Part shown: piece after piece, positions 25,432-34,498 of the stretch
How positions within the stretch are numbered: position 1 is the stretch's first letter
How the letters are laid out: each line of letters begins with the position of its first letter
Assembly: GCF_001043915.1 (NCBI RefSeq)
Contig: NZ_LABX01000065.1
Coordinates: 38,968 to 102,967, forward strand
Source of the DNA: Methylobacterium aquaticum
GTDB lineage: Bacteria; Pseudomonadota; Alphaproteobacteria; Rhizobiales; Beijerinckiaceae
DNA: 64,000 nucleotides
Direction: 5' to 3'
Translations under genes and position numbers: made by a program
The notes under the pieces: model-generated
What the model saw: the letters and a program-made list of their open reading frames with translations, nothing else
Database searches by the model: none
Told to the model about the DNA's origin: nothing

Positions 25432-26979
25432 ATGGATGCTGCCCTCGACCTCGCCGCCGCCGCAATCGAGATGACCGTCGCCGACGTCCAGGCGGCCTTC
25501 GCCCGCGGCGTGACCGCCGAGGCCCTGACCCAGACCTTCCTCGACCGGATCGCGACCTACAACCCGCGCTACCGGGCGGTGATCTTCCTCAACCCGCACG
25601 CCCTCGACGAGGCGCGGGCGATCGACCGGCGCCGGGCCGCCGGGGAGGCCCTCGGCCCGCTCGCGGGCGTGCCGGTGGTGGTCAAGGACACGATGGACAT
25701 GGCCGGCCTGCCGACCACCGCCGGCTGGCATTTCCTGTCCGCCCAGGCCGGCGGCGTCGACCTGATGCCGGCCACCGATTCCCCGGTCGTCGCCCGGATG
25801 CGGGAGGCCGGCTGCGTCATCCTGGGCAAGACCAACGTGCCGGTGCTCAGCGCCACCGGCAGCCACGCCAGCGACAGCTGGGCCGGCCCGACGCTGAACG
25901 CCATGGCGCCCGAGAGCCTGCCCGGCGGGTCGAGCGCCGGCACCGCCACGGCGGTGGCCGCGAGCCTCGCGGTGCTCGGCCTCGCCGAGGAGACCGGTGG
26001 CTCGATCCAGAACCCGGCCTCCGCCCAGGGCCTCGTCGGCATCAAGCCGACCTTCGCCCTGGTGCCCAATGCCGGCGTCGTGCCCCTCGGCGGCAGCACC
26101 CGCGACGTGGTCGGGCCGATCGCCCGCTGCGTGCGCGACGCGGCGCTGACCCTCGACGCGCTCGCCGGCTACACCGCGGCCGACCCGAAGACCGTGGCGG
26201 GGATCGGCCGCCGGCCGGCCGGCGGCTATGCCGGCCGGCTCTCGGAGACCGCGCTCCAGGGCAAGCGCCTCGGCCTCTACGGGCCGGGCTGGCGCGACCG
26301 CCCGCTCTCGGCCGAGACGGCGGCGCTCTATGCCCGCGCGCAAGGCGAGATCGCGGCGCGGGGCGCCACGCTGGTGGCGGATCCCTTCGCGGGGAGCGGC
26401 TTTGCGGCCCTGGGCCAGCCGGTCGCCGGGCTCGACCATTACGACGCCCGCGGCATCGAGAGCGTGGTCTACGATCTCCAGAAATACCTGGAGCGCCTCG
26501 GGCCGGACGCCGCCTACCGCTCCTTCGCCGAGCTGGCGGCGGCCACCAAGGCCGAGGACCCGTTCGCGCCGGGCGGGGTGCTCGACTGGATGAACCAGGT
26601 CGCGGCCTTCGCGCCCTGCCTCGCCGATCCGCTCTCGCCGCCGGACCTGTCGGACTTCCTCGCCCTGCGGGAGGGCTATCTGGCGATCTTCGACGAGGTG
26701 ATGGCGCGCCACGACCTCGACGCCCTGGTCTTCCCGCAGATGCGGGACACGCTGCCGCCGCTCCTTGGCCCGGAGACCATCCACGAGACGACGGTCTGCG
26801 AGATCAACATCGCGGGCCTGCCCGGCGTGGTGATGCCGGCCGGCTCCTTCGCCTCGGGAGCGCCGTTCTGCCTGATCTTCGTCGGCCGGCTCTGGAGCGA
26901 GGCGGATCTTCTCGCCCTCGCCTTCGATTACGAGGCCGCCACCCGCTACCGCCACGCCCCCGTCCTCTCGGCCGCGTGA
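25432..26979 (+). CDS. Amidase-signature family hydrolase
   Basis: The 515-aa enzyme belongs to the amidase-signature family (Ser-cisSer-Lys hydrolases). The triad can be placed at Lys85 (VVVKDT), Ser167 (GGSSAG) and nucleophile Ser191 (ETGGSIQNP), with the normal 24-residue spacing between the serines. The usual GTDTGGSIR motif is changed to EETGGSIQN, so the oxyanion/substrate region is divergent. It is cytosolic, placed 48 bp after the transporter ATPase. It probably hydrolyses the imported amide, releasing ammonia or an amine; the substrate cannot be read from sequence. Confidence 0.88.
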   Translation: MDAALDLAAAAIEMTVADVQAAFARGVTAEALTQTFLDRIATYNPRYRAVIFLNPHALDEARAIDRRRAAGEALGPLAGVPVVVKDTMDMAGLPTTAGWHFLSAQAGGVDLMPATDSPVVARMREAGCVILGKTNVPVLSATGSHASDSWAGPTLNAMAPESLPGGSSAGTATAVAASLAVLGLAEETGGSIQNPASAQGLVGIKPTFALVPNAGVVPLGGSTRDVVGPIARCVRDAALTLDALAGYTAADPKTVAGIGRRPAGGYAGRLSETALQGKRLGLYGPGWRDRPLSAETAALYARAQGEIAARGATLVADPFAGSGFAALGQPVAGLDHYDARGIESVVYDLQKYLERLGPDAAYRSFAELAAATKAEDPFAPGGVLDWMNQVAAFAPCLADPLSPPDLSDFLALREGYLAIFDEVMARHDLDALVFPQMRDTLPPLLGPETIHETTVCEINIAGLPGVVMPAGSFASGAPFCLIFVGRLWSEADLLALAFDYEAATRYRHAPVLSAA

Positions 26980-27031
26980 CCGGGACAGGCGCCCGCCCCT
27001 ATGCTCCGGAGACACGGAAAGGCGGGCGCCG

Positions 27032-27784
27032 ATGCTGACCGATCATCGCTACCAGGAGATCCTGTCGCGCCTGAACGGGACCGGACGGGTCGGGGTCGCG
27101 GAGGTGGCCGCCTATCTGCGCGTCTCCGAGGAGACGATCCGGCGCGACCTCAAGGCGCTGGAGGGGCGGGGCATCCTGCGGCGCATCCACGGCGGCGCGG
27201 TGCCGTTGCGGCTCGACGAGGACCGGCCGCTCCAGGAGCGCGGCAAGACCAATGCCCGCGAGAAGGCGCGCGTCGCGGTGATCGCCCAGGCGATGATCCG
27301 CGACGGCATGTCGATCTTCCTCGATACCGGCACCACGACCCTCGCCTTCGCGCGCCGGCTCGCCGGCCGCAGCCTGACCGTCACCACCAACTCCATCGAC
27401 ATCGCCCTGCTGCTCGGCTCCGGCCCGACCCGGGTCAACCTGACGCCCGGCACCCTGCGCGCCCAGGACAACGCCCTCGTCGGCTACGAGACCGTCGCGT
27501 ATGCGCGCCGGTTCTTCTTCGACCTCGCCTTCATGGGAATCGGCGCCTGCGACATCGTCCATGGCTGGATGGATTACGAGGAGCACGAATCCGCCCTGCG
27601 CAAGGTGCTGAGGGGCCAGGCGCGCGAGGCCGTGATGCTCGTCGATTCCCGCAAGTTCGGACGGCAGGCCAATCTCTGCACCTTCGGGCTCGACGAGCGC
27701 CTGCGGGTCGTCACCGACCGGCCGCCGCCGCAGCCCTTCCAGGATCGCTTCGCCCAGCATGACATCACCATCGTCACCTCCTGA
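27032..27784 (+). CDS. DeoR/GlpR-family regulator
   Basis: The 250-aa protein has an N-terminal DeoR HTH (RYQEILSRLNGTGRVGVAEVAAYLRVSEETIRRDLKALEG, residues ~5-45) with the conserved RRIHGGA stretch. The C-terminal sensor (~75-230) has the DTGTTTLAFAR phosphate-binding motif typical of DeoR proteins that sense phosphorylated metabolites. It is embedded in the transporter-hydrolase-kinase operon and overlaps the next gene by 26 bp. A phosphorylated product of the downstream kinases would be a natural ligand; this is inference. Confidence 0.88.
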   Translation: MLTDHRYQEILSRLNGTGRVGVAEVAAYLRVSEETIRRDLKALEGRGILRRIHGGAVPLRLDEDRPLQERGKTNAREKARVAVIAQAMIRDGMSIFLDTGTTTLAFARRLAGRSLTVTTNSIDIALLLGSGPTRVNLTPGTLRAQDNALVGYETVAYARRFFFDLAFMGIGACDIVHGWMDYEEHESALRKVLRGQAREAVMLVDSRKFGRQANLCTFGLDERLRVVTDRPPPQPFQDRFAQHDITIVTS

Positions 27785-29072
27785 CGCCGCCGTGGTGGCG
27801 TTCCACGCACTCTTTTCCCGCCTCTCGGCCTGCGGGGCGACCCGGGCGGGCGGCATCACCCGCCTGTGCGGCACGGCGGAGGACGGGGCGGCCCGCGCGG
27901 TCCTCGCCGGCTTCCTGCGCGAGGCGGAGGCCGAGCTGCGCACCGACGCAGTCGGCAACCAGTTCGGGATCTTCCGCCTCGCCCGCACCGCGGATGCGCC
28001 CCTGGTGATGCTGGGCTCCCACCTCGACAGCCAGCCCCGGGCCGGCCGCTTCGACGGCACCTACGGGGTCGCGGCGGCGGCGGCGATCGGGGCGGCCTTG
28101 CTCCGGGCGCGCCGGGCGGGGGCCGTGTTCGACGCCGATCTCTGCGTCGTGAACTGGACCAACGAGGAGGGGGCCCGGTTCCGGCCGAGCCTGCTCGGCA
28201 GCGGGACCTATGCGGGTCATCACGGCGCGCAAGCCGCGCTCGCCTGCCGGGACGATGCGGGGATCAGCCTGGGCGAGGCGCTCGCCGCCATCGGGGCGCT
28301 CGGCACCGACGCGCCGCCGCCGCCGCCGGCCTGCTACCTCGAACTCCATGTCGAGCAGGGCACGGTGCTGGAGGAGGCCGGGGCGACGATCGGCATCGTC
28401 GCGCGCAACTGGGGTGCGGCCAAGCTCGAAGTCGCCTTTCTCGGGGCGCAGGCCCATACCGGCCCGACCCGGATGGGGCGGCGCCGGGATGCGCTCCTCG
28501 CCGCGGCCACGCTCATCACCGCCTTGCGGGCGGTGGCCGCGGCCTGGCCCGACCGCGTCCACACCTCGGTCGGCCGCATCCTGGTCGCGCCGAACTCTGC
28601 CAACGTGGTTCCGGCCGAGGTTGTGTTGTCGGCCGAGATCCGCTCGGCCGATGACGGCCTCCTCGCCGAGGCGACCGGGCGGGCCGAGGCGGCGATGACG
28701 GCCGCGGCGGAGCAGGCCGGCGTCGCCGTCGCGGTGCGCAGCCGCTCCTTGCGCCCGATCCGCGCGCTCCCGGACGCGGTCTGCGACCTCACCGCCGCCT
28801 GCGCCGAGGCGGAGGCGCTGCCGATGCTGCGGATGGACACCGTGGCCGGGCACGACGCGATCAGCCTGCTCGGCCTGTGCCCGACCGGCCTGATCTTCGT
28901 GCCGAGCCGCGACGGCATCGCCCACAACGAGGCGGAGTTCACCACGGACACCGATCTGGAGGCCGGCCTGCGCGTCGCCCTGCGCGCGGCGACCCGCCTG
29001 TGCCGCGCCGGCGGTTCTCCGGTGCGGGCCTTGCATGCCGCGTCCGCCGACGACCCGAGCCGAGATGAATGA
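27759..29072 (+). CDS. M20-family amidohydrolase (N-carbamoylase/allantoate amidohydrolase type)
   Basis: The 437-aa metallohydrolase has the hydantoinase/carbamoylase M20 motifs: LGSHLDSQPRAGRFDGTYG (metal His and Asp), NWTNEEGARF (metal and catalytic Glu), ELHVEQG, AHTGPTRMGRRRDAL (dimer/substrate region) and a C-terminal His in IAHNEAEFT. Family members hydrolyse N-carbamoyl-amino acids, ureidoglycine or allantoate to release ammonia and CO2. The start at 27759 overlaps deoR by 26 bp; a GTG at 27792 is a possible alternative. It gives the operon a second C-N hydrolase distinct from the amidase. Confidence 0.87.
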   Translation: MTSPSSPPDAAVVAFHALFSRLSACGATRAGGITRLCGTAEDGAARAVLAGFLREAEAELRTDAVGNQFGIFRLARTADAPLVMLGSHLDSQPRAGRFDGTYGVAAAAAIGAALLRARRAGAVFDADLCVVNWTNEEGARFRPSLLGSGTYAGHHGAQAALACRDDAGISLGEALAAIGALGTDAPPPPPACYLELHVEQGTVLEEAGATIGIVARNWGAAKLEVAFLGAQAHTGPTRMGRRRDALLAAATLITALRAVAAAWPDRVHTSVGRILVAPNSANVVPAEVVLSAEIRSADDGLLAEATGRAEAAMTAAAEQAGVAVAVRSRSLRPIRALPDAVCDLTAACAEAEALPMLRMDTVAGHDAISLLGLCPTGLIFVPSRDGIAHNEAEFTTDTDLEAGLRVALRAATRLCRAGGSPVRALHAASADDPSRDE

Positions 29073-30037
29073 TGATTCCTGACGAATCCGGCCCCACCGC
29101 CTTGAGCCAGCGCGTCGAGGCCGTGATCGCCGGGCGACCGGACTGGCTCGCCCGCCGCCCGGCCTGGACCCTCGCGGTGACGCCGCTCGCATCGCCGACG
29201 CATCGCGGCACCGCCTCGGATGGCGTGCGGGTGACCTTCGAGACCGGCGACCCGGTCTTCCTGAAGCTGCGCCACCCGGACATGGCGGCCGACATCGTTC
29301 CCCATGCCGGGGCGGCGGCGCGGCGGGCCGCCGCCCTCGGGGTCGGGCCCGAGGTGATGTTCGAGAGCGAGGCGGCGCTCGGCCTCGCCGATCTGTCGCC
29401 CCCCTGGCGCGAGGCGCGCATGGGCGACCTTCAGGATCCCGACCTCCTGGGACGGACCCTCGACGCCAAGAAGCGCCTGCATGCGGGCGGGCGCCTCGGC
29501 CCGCGGGTCTGCCCGTTCGCGCGCATCCGCAGCCTCGCCGCCGAGGCGCAGGCCGCCGGCGCCCCGCTGCCGGACGAGACCGGCCGCCTGCTCGCCACGG
29601 TCGCGCTGATCGGCGAGGCGGTGACGGCGGCGGGCATCGACCTCACCTTCTGCCACAATGACGGCCTCGCCTCGAACGTGATGATCCGGGGCGGCGACGT
29701 CAGCCTCGGGGACGTGCGCCTCGTCGATTTCGACTCCGCGGGCGACAATGACCCCTGGTACGATGTCGGCGCCCTCCTCAACGAGACCTGCCTGTTCGAG
29801 GACCAGCGCCGCGCCGCCATCGAGCGTTATGCCGGCCGCTGCGACGAGCGCCTCTACAACCGCTGCCGCCTCTATGGCGCCGTCGACGACGTGATGGGGG
29901 GGCTGTGGGGCATCGTGCGGGCCGTGACCTCGGCGCGCACCGGCATCGAGTTCTACAAGTACGGCACCTGGCGGCTCCTGCATGCCCGCACCACCCTGGG
30001 CGCGCGGGACTGCGAGGCGTGGATGCGCGGGCTGTGA
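29069..30037 (+). CDS. Choline-kinase-like/APH-fold phosphotransferase (paralogue 1)
   Basis: The 322-aa protein has the aminoglycoside/choline-kinase catalytic loop CHNDGLASN and the metal-binding VDFDSAGDNDPWYDVG motif, so phosphotransfer chemistry is expected. The N-lobe is degenerate: the glycine-rich loop is not obvious and the lysine of VFLKLRHPDMAADI is the likely ATP contact. It overlaps the M20 gene by 4 bp and is 20 bp before a divergent paralogue. Both share a C-terminal YKYG(T/S)W...HART-type motif, hinting at a paired or heteromeric function. Substrate is unknown; an amino alcohol is plausible. Confidence 0.78.
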   Translation: MMIPDESGPTALSQRVEAVIAGRPDWLARRPAWTLAVTPLASPTHRGTASDGVRVTFETGDPVFLKLRHPDMAADIVPHAGAAARRAAALGVGPEVMFESEAALGLADLSPPWREARMGDLQDPDLLGRTLDAKKRLHAGGRLGPRVCPFARIRSLAAEAQAAGAPLPDETGRLLATVALIGEAVTAAGIDLTFCHNDGLASNVMIRGGDVSLGDVRLVDFDSAGDNDPWYDVGALLNETCLFEDQRRAAIERYAGRCDERLYNRCRLYGAVDDVMGGLWGIVRAVTSARTGIEFYKYGTWRLLHARTTLGARDCEAWMRGL

Positions 30038-30057
30038 CGGAGCGCGGGAGATCTGAC

Positions 30058-30996
30058 GTGACCTGGACGTCCTTCGGTGACGCGGCGAGCGAGAGCGAGC
30101 GGGCTCTCGAAGCCATCCTGGCCGGTGTCCCGGCCTGGCAGGGCAAGGCTCTGCGCTACCGCCCGGTGCTCGGCGGGATCAGCAACACCAACTGGCGCAT
30201 CGGCATCGCCGGGGAGCCGGATTGCTTCCTCAAGGTTCCGGGCCGCGGCACCGAGATGTTCATCGCCCGCGACGCCGCCAACGATGCCAGCCGCCGGGCC
30301 CATGCCTGCGGCTTCGGCGTCCCGGTGATCGGCTACCTGCCGGAATCGGGTGTCGAGATCTTCGCCTTCGCGGAGGGATTCCGCGCCTCCTCGAACCTGG
30401 ATTTCCTGCGCCCGGCCGTGCGTGGCAACGCCGTGCGGGCGCTGCGGGCCTTCAACGATTCCGCGCCGCTCGGGCTCACCAAGACGATCTTCGCCATGAT
30501 CGAGGAGCATGTCGAGCAGGTCAGTGCGGTCGGCGGCCGCCTGCCGCCCGACCAGGCCCATCTGATGCGCTGCTACGCCGAGGCCAAGGCGGCGCTGACC
30601 GCCTCCGGGCTCGACCTCGTTCCCTGCATGAACGACACGCTCGCCGGCAACTTCCTGCTCGACGGGGGCGACCGGGTGCTGCTGGTGGATTTCGAATATG
30701 CCTCGAACAACGAGCGCTGCTACGAACTCGCGCTGTGGTTCGACGAGATGGCCTTTCCGGAGGCGGTCGAGAACGAGATGATCGAGGCGTATTTCGGCCG
30801 CTGGGACCGGACCGTCGCCGCCCGCATCGCCGTGCTCAAGGCGCTCGGCGACCTCAAATGGGCGACCTGGGCGATGATCCAGGAGGCGGTCTCGACCCTC
30901 GACTTCGATTACTACAAGTACGGCTCCTGGAAGCACCAGCGCGCCCGCACGCTGTTCCATCATCCCGACTGGCCGCTCTGGCTGCGGCGGGTATAA
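30058..30996 (+). CDS. Choline-kinase-like phosphotransferase (paralogue 2)
   Basis: The 312-aa protein keeps a good N-lobe (GGISNTNWRI, CFLKVPGRGTEMFIAR) and VDFEYASNNERCYELALWFDE for metal binding, as in choline/ethanolamine kinases. The catalytic loop reads CMNDTLAGN, with Met where the family normally has His; Asp and Asn are kept. GTG 30058 is chosen because GGAG lies 7 nt upstream. Last gene of the operon. With paralogue 1 it probably phosphorylates the alcohol or amine released by the hydrolases, giving the ligand for the DeoR regulator. Confidence 0.8.
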   Translation: MTWTSFGDAASESERALEAILAGVPAWQGKALRYRPVLGGISNTNWRIGIAGEPDCFLKVPGRGTEMFIARDAANDASRRAHACGFGVPVIGYLPESGVEIFAFAEGFRASSNLDFLRPAVRGNAVRALRAFNDSAPLGLTKTIFAMIEEHVEQVSAVGGRLPPDQAHLMRCYAEAKAALTASGLDLVPCMNDTLAGNFLLDGGDRVLLVDFEYASNNERCYELALWFDEMAFPEAVENEMIEAYFGRWDRTVAARIAVLKALGDLKWATWAMIQEAVSTLDFDYYKYGSWKHQRARTLFHHPDWPLWLRRV

Positions 30997-31614
30997 GATC
31001 AGATGCTGCGTTGAATGAACGGCTCCGTCGATCTCGGCGCTCGTTCGAGATCGAATGGATGCGTCAGCATCTTCGGCCGTTGGTATTACGGAGATCATGG
31101 CCGTGCGTCGAACTGTTGAACGCTTGTATCGGGCAGCCTGCGCGGCGAACGGCAGGTTTCCATGCTTGACCACGATGCGATGAGGGACGCTGTCATCGCC
31201 GACCATGTCATCGATCGGTGAGATCCCGCGCCCGACGCGACATCATTTGTCCCGTCTGCGCTGCGACGATCCCCTGAGGCGCGGGCGGTATGCGGCTCAG
31301 GAGATGGGTTCGGGCTTCGATCATGGCGGAACGGCCCGGATTGACGACGGCCGTCGAGCCGTGTGAGCCGTTGGCGAGACGACCATGGCCTCGTCAGGCT
31401 CGTCGCGCCCTGAATCCACGACCCGGTGCCGGCGGGCAACGTCGCGCGGCCCTGGACTGGGCCTCGTTGTCACGGACGGCGACGGTCTTGCCAGCCGCGG
31501 TGCGGCCGTGGTGAGCGGGATGTCTCTCGTCGTTCACCCTGCCGGTCGACAGGCCACCGATCCGTTCCGTCCGACCGGGCGTTGCGATCGCGGGATCCTC
31601 ACACGGAGATGCCG
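30997..31614. other. Intergenic region with a degenerate family A repeat
   Basis: This 618-bp gap follows the operon. At 31,023-31,100 it holds TCGATCTCG...CGAGATCGA arms and a CGGCCGTTGGTATTA end like the family A repeats. The rest shows no gene with a ribosome-binding site. No terminator hairpin with a U-tract was found. Confidence 0.5.
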
Positions 31615-32499
31615 ATGACCCAGCCACGCTCCATCCTCGATCGTCTTCTCGCCTTCGCGGAGGAAGCCGGCGCCCTGGCGCTCGCCTGTCGGGATCGCGG
31701 CGTCACCATCAGTCACAAGGGCGGGGATCTCGGACAGGCGCTGACCGAGGCGGACCTCGCGGTCAGCGCGTTGCTTCATACCCATTTCGGCCCCCGCCTG
31801 ATCGAGGAGGAGAGTGCCGACGCTCTGGGCCATGATGCGGCCAGGGCGTTGCTCGGCGAGACGGACTGGACCTTCATCGGCGATCCGATCGACGGGACGA
31901 AGCCGTATGCGGGCGGGCTGCCGAGTTGGGGAACGATGGCGGCGGCGTGCCACTCCGGCTGGCCGCGTGCTGGCGTCATCAGCCTGCCGGCCTGGTCCGA
32001 GGATCGAACGGATCCCTTCGCGATCCGCCGCCCGAGCGAGCAGCGGGGCCTGATCCTCGCAGCGGCCGACGGTGTGGCCTACTGGGCACCGACGCGAGCA
32101 GGCCGACGAACCGAGGATCTGCGGCTCCTCATGCGTCCCGACCGGGAGACGTTCCATGTCGGATGGCTTCCGATCTCGGCGCAGCGATACACTCTCGATT
32201 ACGAACAGGGATTGTTCCCCTGGAGCGAAAGCAGTGCAGCCGCCGATGCCGCGCTTCTCGCCCTGGGACGGCTCGACGCGACCTGTGTCAACTACAAGAT
32301 CTGGGACGCTGCGGCGGGCCTCGCCATCGCGGAAGCTCTCGGCTTCGGACTCTATCGCTGGCCGGATTTGGTGCGCCCGCCCGCCGACCTGATCGACCTG
32401 TTCGATCGACACTTCTCGGCGCGCGACAGTCTGTGGCTCCTGTGCCGCGATCAGGCCGCCGCCGCGCGCTTCGCCCGGTCGATCCGTCCTTGTGGGTGA
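31615..32499 (+). CDS. Inositol-monophosphatase-family phosphatase
   Basis: The 294-aa protein has the Mg-binding motifs of the family: EEES (substituting for the usual E-E motif), DPIDGTKPYAGGLPSWG (DP(I/L)DGT) and WDAAAG near the C-terminus. Members dephosphorylate inositol phosphate, histidinol phosphate or PAP. ATG 31615 follows CGGAG by 6 nt. It has no operon partner; the next gene is 261 bp away. Substrate undetermined; histidinol-phosphatase-type is a reasonable alternative. Confidence 0.82.
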   Translation: MTQPRSILDRLLAFAEEAGALALACRDRGVTISHKGGDLGQALTEADLAVSALLHTHFGPRLIEEESADALGHDAARALLGETDWTFIGDPIDGTKPYAGGLPSWGTMAAACHSGWPRAGVISLPAWSEDRTDPFAIRRPSEQRGLILAAADGVAYWAPTRAGRRTEDLRLLMRPDRETFHVGWLPISAQRYTLDYEQGLFPWSESSAAADAALLALGRLDATCVNYKIWDAAAGLAIAEALGFGLYRWPDLVRPPADLIDLFDRHFSARDSLWLLCRDQAAAARFARSIRPCG

Positions 32500-32631
32500 C
32501 GGCGGCCTCCCGGGTGACGATCGGGTATCGGCCTCGCTCCGCGCCACGATCACCTGTGGCCGCCGGCGCCCCCAGACCGCCGAGATCGGCCGGGGCGTTG
32601 CCCGGTCACGCTGCCTCGGGCTTTGCTCCAG

Positions 32632-32692
32632 GTCTTTGATCTTGCCTCATTTTCTGCGACGACCGGGATCCGCGTCGCCGGACAATGCCCGA
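32632..32692 (-). repeat. Family C repeat (degenerate copy)
   Basis: CATTTTCTGCGACGACCGGGATCCGCGTCGCCGGACAATGC-type sequence aligns with the copies at 37,909-37,996 and 45,862-45,949 and lies immediately upstream of the XRE-cupin regulator. Confidence 0.5.
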
Positions 32693-32760
32693 TCACGGCG
32701 ATTGCATCACGCGCCGGGAATCACCTGGCTTCGCCTTCGTCAGACAGCCGCGAGCGCCCC

Positions 32761-33366
32761 ATGCTGAACACCGGTTCGAACGCGCCGATCGAGGGCGACA
32801 AGAGCCTCGAACGGGCCCTGGGGCACCAAGTCCGGATGCTGCGCCGCGAACGCGACCTCTCGCTCGCCGATCTGGCCGCGGCCGCCGGCATCTCGCACGG
32901 CATGGTGTCGAAGATCGAGAACGGCCAGATCTCTCCCTCCCTCGCCACCGTCAATGCCCTCGCACGCGCCTTGAACGTGCCGATCACCACCCTGTTCGCC
33001 GCCTTCGAGGAGAGCCGCGACTGCTCTTACGTGAAAAAGGGCACGGGCGTCGTCATCGAACGGCGCGGCACGAAGGTCGGACACATCTACGAGCTTCTCG
33101 GCGCCGGCATTCGCGGCGAGACCGTGCTCGAACCCTATCTCATCACGCTGGAGGAGGAGGCCGAGGCGTATACAGGCTTTCGCCACGCCGGCGTCGAGTT
33201 CATCTTCATGCTGAGCGGCGAGGTCCGCTACCACCATGCCGGCCAGGATTACCACCTGAAGCCCGGCGATGCGCTGCTGTTCGATGCCGAGGCACCGCAC
33301 GGGCCGCGCGAACTCATCACGCGGCCGATGACATATCTGTCGATCATCGCGTACCCGCGGCAATAG
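32761..33366 (+). CDS. XRE-family regulator with C-terminal cupin
   Basis: The 201-aa protein has an N-terminal HTH_3 domain (about 20-75; LRRERDLSLADLAAAAGISHGMVSKIENGQ) and a C-terminal cupin_2 barrel (~130-198; GVEFIFMLSGEVRYHHAGQDYHLKPGDALLFDAEAPHGP) with His residues that could bind metal. XRE-cupin proteins typically repress amine, polyamine or amino-acid catabolic operons. It lies 238 bp upstream of mgsA in the same orientation and is the likely local regulator of the methylamine genes. The RBS is weak. Confidence 0.85.
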   Translation: MLNTGSNAPIEGDKSLERALGHQVRMLRRERDLSLADLAAAAGISHGMVSKIENGQISPSLATVNALARALNVPITTLFAAFEESRDCSYVKKGTGVVIERRGTKVGHIYELLGAGIRGETVLEPYLITLEEEAEAYTGFRHAGVEFIFMLSGEVRYHHAGQDYHLKPGDALLFDAEAPHGPRELITRPMTYLSIIAYPRQ

Positions 33367-33509
33367 CAGCCCGGAACGCCGACACGTGCCGGCGAGAACT
33401 CCCGGCGCCGCCTCGCCCGCTCGCCCGCCGCAGAGTCAGCCGCCAGCGTGGACGCGGATCCCTGCACCACGACCAGACGGCGCGGCGATGCGGCCGAGGC
33501 CGGCGGGCC

Positions 33510-33531
33510 AATTTTCCTGAGAAGAAAAATT
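33510..33531. promoter_or_regulatory. AT-rich imperfect palindrome upstream of mgsA
   Basis: AATTTTC and GAAAAATT arms flank a 7-bp centre, standing out in GC-rich sequence ~75 bp before the mgsA start. It could be the operator for the XRE-cupin protein. Confidence 0.4.
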
Positions 33532-33604
33532 TGTGCCTTTGGGTTGACCGTCCCGAGCGCGCATGCGAACCCTTGTCGCACCACTGACTGGGAGATATCG
33601 CCGG

Positions 33605-34498
33605 ATGTGCGGGATCGTCGGCCTCTTTCTGAAGAATCCACGGCTCGAACCACAGCTCGGCGCCCTGCTCGCGACGATGCTGGAGACGATGACGGATCGC
33701 GGACCCGACAGTGCGGGCTTCGCCATCTATGGCTCACCTGCGGACATGCTGAAGCTGACCTTGCGGGGGCCGGATTCAGCGACGCTCGCAGCGGTCGTCG
33801 CCGCGCTCGAAGCGGCGACCGGCCAGGCTTACGGTGCGGAGGCGCGCGACACGCACATCGTCCTGTCCGTGCCCGCCGCGGCGGAAGAGGCGGTGCGGGA
33901 CTGGCTCTGCGCCCACGCTCCCGGCATCGACGTCGTGTCGGCCGGCCGGCGGATGGAGATCTACAAGGAGGTCGGCCTGCCGGCCGCGGTCGCCCGGCGC
34001 TTCGGCCTCGCCGGGATGGCGGGCAGCCACGGCATCGGCCACACCCGCATGGCGACCGAGAGCGCCGTGACGACCGACGGCGCCCATCCATTCTCCACCG
34101 GCCCCGACGAGTGCCTGGTGCATAACGGCTCCTTGTCGAACCACAACGACCTGCGCCGGCGCCTGCGCCGGGCCGGCCTGTCCTTCGCCACGCAGAACGA
34201 CACCGAGGTCGCGGCCGGCTACCTGACCTGGCGCATGCGCGAGGGGGCGTCCCTGCGCCAGGCGCTGGAATCGAGCCTCGACGACCTCGACGGCTTCTTC
34301 ACCTTCGTGGTCGGCACCGAGACGGGCTTCGCCGTCCTGCGCGATCCGATCGCCTGCAAGCCGGCCGTGATGGCGGAAACCGGCGATTACGTCGCCTTCG
34401 GGTCCGAGTACCGGGCGCTGGTCGGCCTGCCGGGCATCGCGGCCGCCACCGTGTTCGAGCCGGAACCGGCCCGGGTCTATGTCTGGGAGCGCCAGTGA
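33605..34498 (+). CDS. mgsA: N-methylglutamate synthase subunit A (class II glutamine-amidotransferase domain)
   Basis: The 297-aa protein starts Met-Cys-Gly-Ile-Val-Gly, leaving a catalytic N-terminal Cys after Met removal, as in class II amidotransferases. Further motifs are DRGPDSAGFA, GIGHTRMATES, HPFSTGPDECLVHNGSLSN and the C-terminal ASFLRDPIACKP-like segment (FAVLRDPIACKP). It corresponds to the GltB amidotransferase domain and to GlxB. In N-methylglutamate synthase it transfers methylamine from gamma-glutamylmethylamide. ATG 33605 has GGGAG upstream. Translationally coupled to mgsB. The assignment to Mgs rather than a generic Glx protein rests on the adjacent gmaS and mgdABCD. Confidence 0.88.
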   Translation: MCGIVGLFLKNPRLEPQLGALLATMLETMTDRGPDSAGFAIYGSPADMLKLTLRGPDSATLAAVVAALEAATGQAYGAEARDTHIVLSVPAAAEEAVRDWLCAHAPGIDVVSAGRRMEIYKEVGLPAAVARRFGLAGMAGSHGIGHTRMATESAVTTDGAHPFSTGPDECLVHNGSLSNHNDLRRRLRRAGLSFATQNDTEVAAGYLTWRMREGASLRQALESSLDDLDGFFTFVVGTETGFAVLRDPIACKPAVMAETGDYVAFGSEYRALVGLPGIAAATVFEPEPARVYVWERQ

